This document shows positions 1 to 14,215 of a DNA stretch of 64,000 nt, piece after piece. The stretch spans positions 62,001 through 126,000 of the forward strand of contig JAGFMI010000023.1 in NCBI GenBank assembly GCA_021030905.1, given 5' to 3'. The position numbers were made by a program, and so were the translations under genes. A model generated the notes under the pieces. The model had not been told where the DNA came from and made no database searches. It saw only the letters and a list, made by a program, of their open reading frames with translations. Origin of the DNA: Pyrenula massariospora. Taxonomy: Eukaryota; Ascomycota; Eurotiomycetes; Pyrenulales; Pyrenulaceae. The stretch's first letter is position 1; each line of letters starts with the position of its first letter.

Positions 1-3000
1 CGCACATACAATGTCAGCGCCTCGCAAAATCTCATGCTGAAACTTTTTCCTGGCCAAATCTTCATTCCGGGACGCTGAGTTTTCCTTGTCCCGTCTCTCA
101 TCGATAACCTTGCCAAGATCGGTCTTCTTCTTCTTCCACAACTCGAACTCGCGTTCGTCTGCCGGTTTCACGGGATCACCTTTGCCTCGGCTAATGTCTA
201 ACCTCTCCCTTACAGCTAGGAACTTCTCGCTAGCATCTTTATGCTCCATCATAATCTCGTGAAGAGGCTTTTGGTTCTGCATTTGGGGTGCAGCGGCATT
301 CATCTTGGCAGTGACAAGCTCTTCCAATGTAAGATCTTTCACCTGCGCGTTGATTGCGTCACTCCGACCGAGCCGAACCACTGATACGTTTACTGTAGAG
401 CCGCCCAAGGTAGTTACGCCTTTCCGGAAACGCATTACAAGCTCATCAACGGCTGCATTGCTCGGTGCACAGACCACGATTTTCTTGGTGCTAGGAGCTT
501 GCGGGCGTCCTGAAGGATTCGCGATAGGAACCGCTCGTCGAGTGGGATCCGTGAGCAATGCACCTACGAGGGCACATATCGTTTTTGTCTTTCCAGATCC
601 TGGAGGCCCCTGAATTAGGGTGAATGCGTCGTTATCCATAGCCGATTTAACAGCTTTCGCTTGGGCTCGATTTACATTATAAGTTCTCGCAAGAGGCTCC
701 AACGCGGCCTCGGAATAATCCAAAATCGGGGATGGTTTCGCTTTTACGACTTCGTTCCAGAGATCATAATATTGTAGTGCTGGTAGGACTCCATACTCAC
801 GTTCCAGAGGAGTCAATGAGAGCAGCTTCGACCCAAACACTTCTGCTCCAGGGGTGAGGGAGGTAGCCAGAGCGTTTTGGCTAGAGACAATCTTGTAGCT
901 AATCTCCATCTGAGCTTTCTTCCTTGTAATCTTGTGCACTCGTGACAAACATGTTGGTCCGGAGTTTTGCTGCTTATTCTTGGAGAACAAGACAATATCA
1001 CCCTCAGAGATTCCTAGGTCTTTACCTTCAGCGAACGACATAGCAGTTCCAACCTCGATAAATGAGTCCACTGAAAGGCGATTGGCAACCTTGATCTCGA
1101 ACGGCTTGAATGATCGATCGTCTCTAGCAGCGCAGAAGGTTTGCCATGCCTCAAGGATCAACATCGGTTCAAAAGAGTTTTGCCATGCAAGTGCTGTTGG
1201 GAAAGAATTCTGGATTGATGAATGATCCTCTGTATTAGCTGTAGGAGGGTATTTAGAATTCGCATAGAAGTCCCAACTTAAGATAGTTCGATGAAGCCCT
1301 GACAAATCGGGGGCTAGTCTTGCACGCATGTCTTTGTTGGTCCTCTGCTGTTTGATAATTTTCACAGGAGCCGGAGCCTGAGCCACTTTTGGGCGGCTAG
1401 AAGTAACTTTTTTCATGTTGTCCCCAAACAACGCCTTGTCAATCTCATCATCCGATTCTGATTCTGATTCTGAAGATACCATCATATTATTCTCGGACTT
1501 TTTGGCATGGTCCTTGCCCTTAACGCCGATACCATTCAGACCAGACCCTTGACCTTTGGTCTCCGCTCCAACGCCTGTTTTGCCGCGTAGAAGAGCCGCA
1601 GCTTCCTTGTTTCGTAATTTCGAAGCCTCTAGCTGTCTCTTGCGTTCCTCAATGAAAGCTTTTCGGTCAGGGGCCTCCTGCTTAGTCGGCTTGGTGAGCT
1701 TTGAAGTCGCTTTTAGCAGAGGTTTCTGAGGGCGGACAGCCTTGTTAGCTTCCACGGAAGAACTAATCTGCAATAGAATGTCATCGGATATTCCTCCATC
1801 ATCAAACTCGTCCTTTGTCAGATCATACACAACGTCAGGTTGGACCTGTTTGGCAACGAATTGATTAAGAGTACCCTGTTTCTTGGGATGTGTTGGAAGT
1901 TCGATCGTTCTGCCAGAATAAGCTTCCAGGGACCGAATCAATTCTGCCTTCTGCTGAGGAGTGAGCTTAGATCGTGTGCTAGAAGAGAGAGAAATTTCTT
2001 CGATATAGGAAAGAGTTTCCTGTGCAACAGCAACCTTCTTTTCCCCGAGTCGACGAAGCAGCATAGAGACCAAGTTGACGCAGGTCACAACAAGATATTC
2101 ATCTTTCAGCCGAAGCCATTTGCTCATACCATCGAGTGCCATAGCTGGAGAACCGGCAGATGAATCTAACAGACCCTTCTTTATTTTGTCAGGAGTTTCA
2201 CCTTCTTTGGCACCATGTAACGAAGCCGCGGCAAATACGTCGTACTCGCTGAAAAGCGCTTCAGCGAACTGCATAGCATCGCGGCAAAGATCCGTCATCT
2301 TTTCCTTGTCGCTGACCACATTCGACCATTGTTCTGTGCATTTGAAGACTGTACCGAGGAGGTACCACTGATATCTCCAGTATTGGCGGACAGCATCCGA
2401 TTCTCTCGCATCCGTGCTTCCTCGTCTGAGCATGCCACTCGAAGGATCGCAGAACACATCCAAAATGTCCATAGCAGTCTTAATAGACCTTGGCACAGGA
2501 GCAAATGTTTTCATACCCCCAATGCGACGCATGCACCAGCAGAACGCGTATGTAATGGTAGCAAGAAAAGCTTCTACAAGGTGTGCTAATGCTTCTTTAC
2601 GCGACGTTTCCCCACTCACAGTGTTGATCATATCTACGGTCGCGCCAAAGACATTGGGTTCAGAAGAGAAGAGACCCGAGATTGCCGACATAGAGACTTT
2701 TTGCGATTTGTAAATCTCATCTAGGTGATTTGGCGAGAACCCCGCTAGACGATCAAGAATTTCTGATACGAAGACATGGACATGATCGTAGTCACGGTTG
2801 AAGTCTTCGCGCTCAGGCGTCAGTCCGCCTGGGGCACGTTTTGTGAATCTCTCAAGCCCAACAAGGGGGGTGAGGCCAAGAAGAACAGCACTGGAAAGTC
2901 GCCAATTATCGTTCGACAAGCTTATGGCCACTGAGTTCCAAAGTTTCTCGCATATCCGCTTTTGGCCTGGAACTCTTTCATTATTTAGCAACGAAAGAAA

Positions 3001-4578
3001 ATCAAGCCTTAGAAAAAGGCACTCGACATCTAATGAATAGCGAATAACATCTAGACTGGTAAGTTTGAGGCTTTCTATCTCTTCCCTATTTGTGTGCTCT
3101 GGCAAGGGATTGATAATGGCATCGAAATGATCCACAACAGTGTCACGTGTCTCAGCAATGACAACTCGCGCAATGGCTCCTTGCTTCAAGCCTTGCTCGT
3201 CCATGAAGCTGGCAAATGTTCTTACTAATACATTCAGCGCGGCTTGTAAACATTGGTATTTCGCTGAGGAAGGGGCTTTGGAAGAACTTGCTTTCGTCAT
3301 AAGCATGCGTGTCATTGTGCGGCAGGCGGTGGGTTGGTTTGCTGGCTTGACAGCGGCCATGAATGGCGCGATCCACGATAGCATATCGAACAACGCTGAT
3401 TCAGAGAAATCGGCGGTTCCGGAGTACTCGCATAGACATTTATCAAAGTAAGGGTTGCCAAACACTGTCTCGATTAATGCCGTGTGAGGCATTGCTCCCA
3501 TAGCATCCCAAAAATCGTCCGGTACTTTGTTGAGGAAGACTGTCATTGTCTGAAGGACGAAACGCAGGATGCCGGCGTTAATTGACAAATGTTCTATCGT
3601 TAACATACACACATCTTTATCAAGAGCACGGAGGTGGTGGGTGATCTGACGCTTCTCGAGCTTCTGAACGATGTGTTTCATCCCGAACCAGAAACGGAGA
3701 ATTGAGTGTGCACTTGGGTTGAACAGAATCTCCTTCAGCTGCTTCTCAAGAGTGGGCTTGACGGCTGTTTCGAATTCTACGTCCAGAGGAGGCCGTTGAA
3801 TATTGTTGCTGTACGTGACAACTGCCCAGTCTCTCCGATAAGCATCTTGGCTGAACAGAAAGCTTGTTGCAGCCGGTACATAATCCCCAATCTTAAGCGG
3901 TCTACGAGACTGCAGGAGCCTGAATGGTTCGTCAAAATATGTTTTTAACAATTCTTCATCTTGGAGAAAGATATCGCAGCTGAGAGCCTCGAAGATAGCG
4001 AAAAGATCCGTTTTATTCAGAGATGCAATCTTGCGCTTCTGCTCGGGCAGATCTTTCAGAGTCTTTGTGGCTTGCTGCAGACCTGACTTGATCCGGCCGA
4101 CTTCTTTTTCGTCAAAGATCTGGAAGAAAAGAGCGACGTCCTCGTCATCGTAATCTTTTTGCAATTGGGCTCTCAACCGAGGTTTGCAGATGTAGTAATT
4201 GCGTATGCAGAGGTCACAGCTACCAAGGGCTTCATTAAGCCGCTCGAGAACATAGTCCTTATAGGGCTTTGCATCATCTCCATCGTAGGCAAAGATCATG
4301 AATGATTCTATAAAGTCATCTCTTCTCTGCTTGCTCTTGGATAATTGATCAGCCCGCTCAGGGTTTGCGGTTGGTTCTTCTAACGGAGAATATTCGTAGA
4401 GAGGGTCGTCATCGTAACGGTCGTTATCTGTTTCATCCTGGCGGGGGCAAAGAACATGCAAGCTGTGAGGAAGCTGCTTTAAAGCTCTGGGCGCACGATC
4501 AGTTCACACGACATGTATCAAGGATAGCAAATAGGAATCCTACTCAAGTTTAGGAATGCAGGGAGTGCTCTGCGACAT
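1..4578 (-). CDS. sen1: Sen1-type RNA/DNA helicase, partial (C-terminus beyond window)
   Basis: Superfamily 1B helicase that ends transcription at non-coding RNA genes and resolves R-loops in the nucleus. I place the start at 4578; an intron at 4487-4543 joins exon 1 (35 nt) to one uninterrupted exon running to base 1. That gives 1507 codons, with the frame open at the edge. The N-terminal half is the long helical Sen1_N region, including the characteristic DPSSGMLRRGSTDARE near 2400-2460. An acidic serine-rich linker (SESESDDE) lies near 1440-1480. The helicase core begins with Walker A, GPPGSGKTKT, near residue 1303, followed by motif Ia (IVVCAPSNAAVDEL). The DEAA box and motifs III-VI lie outside the window. 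An alternative start further upstream cannot be excluded, because exon 1 is short. Confidence 0.93.
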
Positions 4579-5474
4579 CTTCTGTTACGAATAGCGGGAG
4601 AGGACGAGTAAACGGAGCATCAATCCCATATTTGGAACCTGGGAGCGTAAAAGTTGTGTTGAAAGTCGCAAAGTCATGGAGGGCCCATGTCTTGGGTTTG
4701 GGCATAAGTAGGAGAGAGAGAGAGAACAGCCCGAACGGGTGGTGAGGTCCAAGACGAAAAATCTCGGGGTAATGAGTGGGCGCTCGAGTAAGCTTGTCAA
4801 AGGTGAATCAATTGATGGGTTCTAAAGAAAGCTGCAGGCAGGCAGAATTTTGATTGCTACGAGGTTTCTTTGAAGCAACTCCGTGATCGCCGTCATATGT
4901 CAAGCGAAACAATTCCTTGGCGTTGACAGGGGCACGCGCCGCACGCGTGCTGGTCTTATCACCAATGGCACAAAGTATTGCTTCAAATAACCCTTACAGT
5001 ACATGGGGTCCCGACGTGATAGCCTTTGCCTACGTACAAATCATCGAATTGGAATAAGTTTTGATTCATCTATTTTCACATTCAACCCCTACTACAGCAG
5101 GAGAGTGTTATATACATCGCGGATTCGCAAAGGGAAAAGCCGACTCACACGTCGGTGTTGGGCAATCACACCAAAAAATGCCCGCCGCTTTTCATTTCAA
5201 GCTTCGCCTTCGATGAGCAACTGTGTTTCAGTGGCCCCAAATATAGGTTAAAAGAGCGATAAAACGAATCTAGAACTTTGTTGGAGACCGTTGTCGATAG
5301 AGCCAACGAAACTATCTTCTGCCAATTGGCAGAGCAACCAATGACTGTCTCTTTCCCTAACGCCAGTAAATGCATCAATGCAATACAATAAACGTCATCG
5401 CTAAATCATTCATCATGCAAAAGACGCTACCAGAGATACGATGCCGTCATCAAGGGAGAGAAAAGAAATTTTGG
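4579..5474. other. Intergenic, sen1 promoter and flippase 3' flank
   Basis: No gene seen. A short GA repeat lies near 4711-4722. The part nearest 4578 is the sen1 upstream region and the part nearest 5474 is the 3' flank of the flippase gene. Small open frames here have no recognisable motif. Confidence 0.6.
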
Positions 5475-8400
5475 CTATCTGAACTCGTTGGAAATATCCT
5501 GGCGCCTTCGGCTCAATGTAGGCGTAACAGGACTTGATGTGTTGGAGTAGCTCGACTCGAGGCGGGTGAGTAGGGCAGCCGAGGTGAAATCGCTGCTGCC
5601 TTCAAAGCTTGGTCGTAGTTTATCCATCGACGCTCGGGCTCGTTCGAAGGACGACCGTACGCGCTCTAATGACGGTTTTCGGGGCGGTGCCGGATAGTCG
5701 AATTCGGGAACAGTAGAGTGGGTACCATCACTCCCGTCTTGGTTTCTTCCCATCCGGGTCCGCGCAGTGGCAGTTTCGGACGGTGGATATATGGGCCGCT
5801 GGGACTCTGAGATACTCTGACGGCTGTTCGTAGGCTTAATTGGCTTGGACAAATCTGACGAGGCGATGGATGTGTCGGGCGAAGGAGGCACATAAGCTTC
5901 GTATTCGTCAAGATGCTTGAATTTGCCCTGCCGCACTTGTTCGCGTATAATGTCGATGTCGAGAGGGAAATAGTTCTTCTGAATGAATTTGACGGAAAAG
6001 CGGGGTAGTAAGCAAATGATAAGCGTCAAGAGCGCCACAAGCCAGAAATTCGCCTGGCCGTATACTTCGGCGGCCGATCTATAGAACTCGAACGAAACAG
6101 TGAAGGAGCTATAGATCCCAGTCCAAGCCCAGATGAGTGCAGGGCTGAGAAAAACGATCAACAGCATAAGCCAGTCCCAGCGGTAGGTATTGAGAAGGAT
6201 ATAGACGTTGATGACAGCAATCGTCGGACAGGCGACAAAGACACCAATGCGGGACATGTCTCCGATGCTTCGACCGTCCTTAGTAGTGGAGGTTGCAGGC
6301 GCAAACAACAAGTACGCAACGAAGAAGCATATAACGGACTGGTAGATGCCATCGCCCATATAAAGCCTAGGTTTTGTAAGTTTAAAATTAGTTAAGAATT
6401 GCAGATTATTTCGCTTACCAAAATTTGAGTTGGGTCCATTCTTTTCGTTCAATCCCGCGCCGGTAAAGCTGAGGCACTGCGAGCGAGACCTTGTCGGTGA
6501 CATCCTGGTCTAGAATCCCTTGCAAGATGACAGCAAGGGATGTGAAGAGGAGATTGACGAGTAGAATGTACGAGTAATCGAACAAGTAGGTGATGTCGAA
6601 GTTGTTGTAGATCTGGTACCAGAATAGAGCAAAGGTCCATACGATGTTTTTGTAAAAAAAGTTGGCAATACATTCAGCAAGACGCCGGTAGGACCAGCGA
6701 CCGTGAACTAAAACAAGTCTTTGCAGGAATCGAAACTGTCCTATTGCGTAGTCGGAGGACATTACGGCTTGTCGACCCTCTTCACCTGCGATACCAACGC
6801 CTACGTCTGCTTCTTGAATCATAGCAACATCATTAGCCCCGTCACCAATGGATAGAGCTATGATGTTGAGCCCTGTCTTAACCAACTGCACTACTGCAGC
6901 CTTCTGAGCAGGGCTGACGCGGCAACAGAGAACTGATTTACACTGCTTGCATAGTAACAGGAACTTTTGCCTCAGCTCATCGCTCAAAACTAGCCTGAGC
7001 GAGTCACCGTCAATCACAACGGCATGCGTTGGATCGGGAGCTTCGTGATTCATTCGAGCAGCGGCAAGCTCTTCGTCGGTCCCCTCAAGGCCAAATGTTG
7101 CTAGGTTCTTGTCTAATTCTGCTGTCGCTGTCTCTGAGTCGTTCTCATCGAACTTCAAGACAATGAGGTCCATGTCGTTGGACAGCAGATTGCAGGAAAA
7201 TCCAATATTTATCGCGGTCTCGACTTTATCTCCGGTCAGCACCCATAGTTTGATGCCTGCATCTCCGAGCAAAGCGATGGTATCGGGCACACCGTCTTGT
7301 AATCTGTCTTCGATCGCAGTTCCACCAAGAAGCGTCAGCTCTTGCTCGATACGATCGGATACCTCCTCTAATCTCTCATCACGATCTTGGAGTGACTGGG
7401 CTGCAATATCGTGGTCCTTGTTCCATTCTTGATATTCCTCTTCCGAAAGATCGCGCTCAGCGATGCAAAGAGTACGAAGACCTTCTCTCGCAAACATCTC
7501 GAGATGTTCAGCTGTTGTTTTCCTTAGGTCTGCCTGCATGCCTTTCTTGAGCCGCGAGTAGATCATACTATCAGCGCCCTTACAGAAGAGCTTGATATTG
7601 CCATCTGGCATGCGGATGATTGCACTCATGCGTTTCCTGGAGGAGTTGAATTCAAGGGTATTAAGAACTCGATATGTTCGATCTTCTCCCATAACGCTCA
7701 CTAGGATATCGTCTTTCGATCGTCCTATGACAGTAAAGCCGCAGTCTCGAGCGGTCGCAACCAAGGCTGCTTCATCAGGAGACTGAGCTTTGAACTCAAT
7801 CTTTGGTGGATCTCCAGGCGTGCGCTCCGTTATGACAGTATGGCAAAGGGCAAGTGCTGTCATGAAATGCTCGTTCGCAATCCTCTGGTCTTCGCCAGAT
7901 CGTCCTTCGAGATCCGCAACAAAGTCAGGCGCCACAAAAGTAACGTTGTCATCATGCAGATAAGGATTGGGATGAATTTTACGAAGCTTCTCCAGCATAG
8001 AGACACGGTCTTGTGCGATCTGCTCGCGCGCTCGAGCGCCCTCTTCCTCGACATTGACTCCTTGTCGGCGCTGCATCCCAGCCTGTGCTTCCGTGTATGC
8101 TTCGCCGTAGGGCAGACCGTTGATAGTACACTTTTTGAATTCCATCACATTTTGTGTCAAGGTTCCGGTCTTGTCTGAGAAGATGTATTCGACCTGACCC
8201 AGATCATCCGAGATGTTCCATGATTTTGGTGTGCAGGGATAATCGAGCCGTTCATAGTACATGAATGTGTCGCTATATATGAAGAAAGCTTGAGCAGTCC
8301 TGACAATTTCGAGCGAGATGTAGAGGGAAATCGGCACCAAGTTTTGGAACAAAACCACAGCGGACCAGAAGGTAATGAATCCGTCGAGAGGCGGATTTCC

Positions 8401-10102
8401 ACCGATGGATCCGAACTCAAAATACCGCTCTGAATTCGTGCCTTTCGACCATGTAACGCCTTGGATAATACCAGACACTAGGCACATGAAGAAGAGAATG
8501 ATGAAATTGTAGATCACGTTCCAGTTCAGCTCCCTTGCAATATACGCGCGTTTGGTGGGCGTGATACCGGAGTTGAGCATAATCTTGGTCTCAAGGCCAG
8601 TATAGATAACCACGCCTAAAATCCATTCCGTGTTCTTGAGGCTGCAGCCACGAAGTAGAATGTTGTTAATTCCAAGAGGTTCGGCCATTTCTCTCCGAGG
8701 CGCCTCGGGATCCCTAGGATCACGCTGTTGCCAGCGGACAACACCGCTGTACTGGTAGAGATTGGGTTGAGGTCCCTCGCTTTCGATAACGAACTCTGCT
8801 TTTTCACAGTCCTTGGCATGTCTGCATTCTCGCCCTGCATGGAGAGCTTGACGGACTTTGAGGTTCGTTTCTCCATCTAAGTTCTTTGTTTCGACATAGC
8901 ACGCACCATCCTTGTCAGATGTAGACAAGATGACCAAATCCGCGGGAATTTGCTCTTCATTGACGATGCGGACGAAGTCGCCAACTTGCACGTTTTTCCA
9001 GTAGTCCCTTTTAAACCTAGCCTTTTCTGGTGTCTGTTTCGAGCGGTCGACAATGCTGCCATAGTCTTTTTCTGGAGCAGGCGTCTTAGTTTGCCTTGTG
9101 GAGGGAGCATTTACAGGTTCATTGGCGGCCTCCTCTTGAAAAGAAAAGGCCGTCTTTGGTCGGTCGTCTTCGCCGGCTTGCAGGTGTCCGTCTTGTCCAG
9201 GAATAGGTGACGGAACGGGGGTCATCTGAATATTGTTCTCATCATTATTACCGCGGCTTGACTGGAAGGACGGACGCTCGGAATAAATTGAGGTTCGGAC
9301 AGTAGGAGCACTTTGGGATGAATTTGGGCGGTCCAATGCCCGCTCCGCATAGTCTTTTCCGCGCTGCTTTCTTTTGTTTTGAAAGGATTTCAAAGACCGG
9401 TATGTCGTGATCACACCTCTCGTACAGGCTTTCTTGAATTGGCGCCATAATGAAACATTATCATCCGAACCATTCACATTATGCCAATCGACAAGGCGGT
9501 GCACGGGGGAGTTGTTAAGCTCTGTGTCCAGTACCGTTCTCCTCCAGTCTTCGATCGCGTCTTTCACTGCGGTTATGAAAAGAATCACGATCAGAGGCAC
9601 AGCATTAAGCCCAGGGTTTGATACACCAAAGATTGCAAAAATCTTTGCAGCGATTAGCATACAAGAAGACCAACGACCAGGTTGCACTTACACAAAGTAT
9701 CACAATAAACAGAAAGTAAATGTTAGCAATATTATGGAATTGGATCCACAGGTTTTTGGGGATGAAGCTTAAGGCAGTGTATTTTGCGGTCCGAATTTTA
9801 TTCCGCGCATACGGGTCCTTGAGACGACCTTCTTCATCTTTTTGCTCCTCGGGTAATGGGAGATTGAAGTATACTGTCCTTCCTTGGTCACTTTCTTCTG
9901 AGCCGGATCCCTCCGATGCTGTGGGATCACTTCCCGCAGATTTTCGCTTCTCTTCAGCAGAAGTTTGCCGTTTGTGGAATCTTTTCACGATGGACATACG
10001 TTTGCGCAACGCCCCGGCCCCGGTCTTGCGCTGTGTCGCCCATCGCATCCTTTTGACAGGCTTTGAGACATTATCTCCGTCGATCTGTATCCGAGGCGGC
10101 AT
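5475..10102 (-). CDS. dnf1: P4-type phospholipid flippase, Dnf1/Dnf2 class
   Basis: ATP-driven lipid flippase that moves aminophospholipids from the outer to the cytosolic leaflet of plasma and endosomal membranes, normally with a Cdc50/Lem3 partner. Introns at 9643-9691 (49 bp) and 6367-6418 (52 bp) give a 1508-residue product. Visible landmarks are the flippase DGET actuator loop (about residue 393), DKTGTLTQN with the phosphorylated Asp at about 627, [10 protein letters not shown] in the nucleotide-binding domain, and the [10 protein letters not shown] hinge at about 1070. Ten or so hydrophobic segments sit in the usual P4 places. The stretch around [13 protein letters not shown] is diagnostic of the Dnf1/2 clade rather than Drs2. 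The C-terminal tail is serine-rich with repeated [10 protein letters not shown]-type segments, a likely kinase-regulated region. Length is close to family norms. Confidence 0.95.
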
Positions 10103-13100
10103 GGTAGGAGGCTCTACTGACTTCGACCATCTATCCCCGGTTGCCCTTGACGTTCCAGCCTTAAAGGCTGGCGGTATGAATTGTACTCAGCACAACCTGG
10201 AAATTTGGCAATCAACTTCAACGGCTATTGGAGTTGATCAGATAGGTTGGAGAGCAATGGCTCGATGGCGGGCGGGGGACGGTAGCTTGGCTCAAGAGGC
10301 GTTCGGCGGATGCACCGGAGCGATGGCGCTGAATAATGAGCGACTTGGTTCTCCGATCTGAATGCCCGCTATCAAGACAATAGAAGAACTCGAGGTGGCG
10401 TCCGAGGAGAATAATTCAGGCGTCAGTAAGGTGAGGTGTTTCGTCTCTGGTACCAAACGGTTGGAAATTGGTCAGTTCGAAAAATGTAGCAGGGTTCCAC
10501 CCCTTCGTGCCGACGAACGCGCCGTCTGTGTGGGCCAATTATCGCTGCGCGCGCGCAAAACGAGGGGCTCGCAGGTTGCGACGTTTCGGTAAGGTATCTG
10601 AAATGTGGCCGCCGGGTCAGATCGAGGGCGACAAAGGTGTGTTGCCAACAGGGTGGTTGTTGCTGGAGCGGGCGACAACAGTGTGAGGAAGGGGCGATGA
10701 TTGTTGTTGATGGACTGTTCACAGCGATGAACTGGACGAACAGCCGCAGCGTAGTGGTCCTTGGGGTAGCGTTCGCGACTCGGGGAGCTTGGTGCGGGAG
10801 CCACACCCGTCAGCTTACCAAGCCAAGTAGTAGTAGTCAGACCCCCGAGCAACCAGACAGCAAGGCTGTGTAGATGACCTGAGCAACCAATTTTACCCAC
10901 CTTGATGCTCCTAAATTGGACCAATGGGACGGGGAAACTGCGTTTGCACCATGGTCTACGTCGGAAAACACATCGACGGCTGAGAATAAGCTTGTAGTTC
11001 GGGGCATCCAATCGAGCCTCAATGAAACTGCTTCATTGTTCATGATACATCGAAGCGTTTGTGGCTTCGGGCATTCGCCAGAGCTTCCAGCAGTAGTGGT
11101 TGCTCGGGCTGCCGAATAGCCGCGTCCGATCTCCCCGGCCGTAACAAGACGATTTCTCCGTCAGTGACATCAATACGGGGGAATACTTTGCGCACACATA
11201 GGTGTGTAGCATTATTGTGCTCTTGCACTACTTTCAAATTTTACTTGGGAGCAGAAGGTCTTGAATTAAAGAAGCTCCGACAATATCGCGACTGCAGACC
11301 GGGCGTCACCACTGTATACAATCTTAGCCTTTGCATGTAGAGCAGATCAATGTCAATGTGTGGGCACAGTGCAGCTCTGTGGTGAGAAGAACTATGAGAC
11401 GAGCGAATATCAAAGCGGCAATCTACAACGCTTTCTAAAAGAACCTACTTGATACCAAGAATTCGTAGCCAACTTGAAGTATTTATCCCATTCAATGGTG
11501 CATTTTTAGCCTACATATTGCTCAATCTACCCAAATGATTGCAAGATATTTTTCAGCGGCAACATTGCAGTCACCTACCAGTCTCTTTGGATTGCCACAT
11601 ACTACAGTCATCTGAAACATTGTACAAAGAGTCATCGTGAAGCTCAAGCGGTAGATTGAGCCTTGCTGCCTTTCTATTGTGGTGCCTGTAAGTTTCGTCT
11701 ATGTTGGTTGGGAAACAGGTCATGAAAATACGAAAGCAACGTAGAAGCTGACGAAGACACATTGACTTTCAAAATCCAAGATTCAATGAAGGACTCAACA
11801 GCGAACAGAGCACAAACAAAAGTGACCAACGGGAGGAAATGCACGTTCGCATTAAACATGAAGGCTGCATCTCGTGTGGTCAGGGGAAAATCTACCACCC
11901 TCACTGCTGTGTTACAAGGGTCGCATCCGCTTGCATCCGAAATAATGTAGAGGAGATTAGAAGATACGAACTATATCATGTGCGTCGGACGAGTGCTCAA
12001 GTTTGCGTAGAGGCTTTGCAATGTGCCTCATCCGTATCTGGCTTAATCACTATAAACCATTATAAACAGCGATAGAAACGATAAATGAAGGTTATGATGT
12101 ACGTACCTTACGTCTTGGCTCGGATAGTCGAATTTGGTAGGAAGGGTCGAGTCAACGGCCCGTCAAGTGTCAGGGTCTCGTCCAGGGGGGGCTGGTCGGC
12201 CGGCGACAAGATGGGCACCAGGGAGCAGTCACGGTACGGCTCTCATGCAGCCGCAACAATTGATTGCCTCGATTTTGACAGCGTCTCGTGGCAGTGGCCT
12301 GTGGGCTGCACTTGTGTACGGGTCGAGTGTAGGAAATTTTAATAGGGGCTAATCACATAGACCCCACTTGGAACGGGAAGATATGCGAGCGAATGAACGA
12401 TCATCACCGTTGAGGATTGACCTTGGCCGTTGAGATTACCCTGGTCCCATCTTCTTTGCACGCCACAGTACGTATCCAGAGTGGCCCCTTGACAGATGAA
12501 AGCATTATTGCTCGTTGTCAATTCTCATCAGAACGCGTTGCGGTCATGGTCCGGAGATAAGCGCGAGGACTTTCGGACGTGGGTTGCCGGTTTGAGCTGG
12601 AAAGGAATGGAAGGAGCAAGGAGCAAGGAGCGCGTGAAGTCTGGAAGCGCGCCGCGCCATCATTTCGCTTCAAATTTAGCTCTGACATTCTGCCATCATG
12701 ATGATCGTCGTCACGGATCATGGCCCTGTCGCTGTCGAGTCAACAGCCAATGAAACCACTTTTCCTAGGCGATAGTGCTTCGTGGTTCACGCCGCCTAGG
12801 AGAAAAAAGCACAGTTTTGGCGTATTGAATTCAAGCTTTGAGTGGCGACATGGTGAGACATCAATCCTGCACCGCCACAACGGTCGAGCAGTCCGCAGCG
12901 TTCAGGTCATACGAACAGGACAGGAGCACGGCTCTCATGAATACCATGCTCAGGGATCGATACAGCCGGCTCCGGTGACCGTTGCGACTTGATGTATATC
13001 AAACTTGGAGTGTCACGAGCCACAGAGAGTGTACTGTCAGAGCAACGCTGTTGAAATGGCCATGGACGCCACGCTGGAGGCGTCGCTAGGGAGGTAGATA

Positions 13101-14215
13101 GGTTAGAATGATAAGAAGTCGACAGACACTGCTCTACAATCAGGGAAGTGATCCTTTCAAATTATCGGAAGGCAGACATGAGCCTCCTAAGCCTTGAAAC
13201 ATCTGCCCGCCGACAGCTTGTTTTATTTATCGAGCGGTGTATAATTATCCGCGTTGGGGTCCACGCGTGATGTTGGCAGATATGATACGTGGGTCAGGCG
13301 GGGAGGCTCAGCCTGGCAGCGAAAAAAAAAGTGGCATGACCGCGAGCGAGCAGTAGTGGTGATGACAAGCGCGTCGGAGGAGCAGACTGTGCGCAGAAGG
13401 GGTATCTAAACTTCAAAGCTTGTAGCACGTAGCTAGTGGGAGAAGTAAAAACACCGGGGATTATGTGGAACACCAGATGAACAGAAGATAGCGAGCTGGT
13501 CTGGTTGGATAAGGAGCAGCAATCACGCCTAACGCAAAGCCCTATCAGCGCATTTCTGGTGAACCTTGACCAATTTCTGGCCTAGCTGCCCGGCATCCTC
13601 TCCCACGCCATCGACCCTCCCCAACCTCTTTTTCTTTGTCTCCTCTCCGTCGCCTGTTCACCGTCTGTACGCCCACCGTCCCCGGACACCCGCCCTCGTT
13701 CGTCTCCCGATAATCTTCGCTCGTTTCACCGCCCATCGCATCCTCGATCCAGGTCCCGGCAACGCGCTCTGGCGTGGCGGGTGTGAAGGCAGATTCGTTG
13801 CAAGAAAGGGATCACGGATGATCGCGATTGCCAGCTCCAAGCTTGGCATTACCTCCTCCCCCGACCGTTGAACACCGACGTCCGCCAATTTTTCCCAATT
13901 CGAACCTCGTCCCCTCTCCTCCGCGAGCTTCAGTATCGGTCGCTTCTCTCGTCAGGATATCGTGGAAAGAAGAGACGGTCTCTAGAGATTCACACACTCG
14001 TTTCACTTAATCTACCGTGATATCTTCGGCCCCTAAGCATCCTGTTTCCGCAGAAGCCGGCCCCGAACAAACAGACCACGGGTCCCTTTCACAACTGCCT
14101 CTTCTCCGTCAACCTTTTTTTGTGACTCGCTCGTTATTCTATCTCGCCTGCATTGCAAACCGACGTTCGTTAAATCGTTCTCGCTGAGCCCAGCGCTCTT
14201 GCCACTCACTTGACC
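10103..14215. other. 4.1 kb gene-free divergent intergenic region
   Basis: This lies between the divergently transcribed flippase and Mug72-type genes. Open frames of 60-180 codons occur on both strands, but none shows a domain, splice-supported continuation or coding-like composition. The last 600 bp (about 13,600-14,215) is pyrimidine-rich on the plus strand, as expected for the leader and promoter of the gene at 14,216. A poly-A tract lies near 13,322. I see no repeat ends or transposase remains. Confidence 0.6.

Noticed and set aside
4705-4725. GA microsatellite as a possible regulatory repeat
   Set aside because: Too short and common to support a function.
9720-10361. 213-codon plus-strand open frame over the flippase start
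   Set aside because: It is antisense to the clearly coding first exon of the flippase and has no motif of its own.
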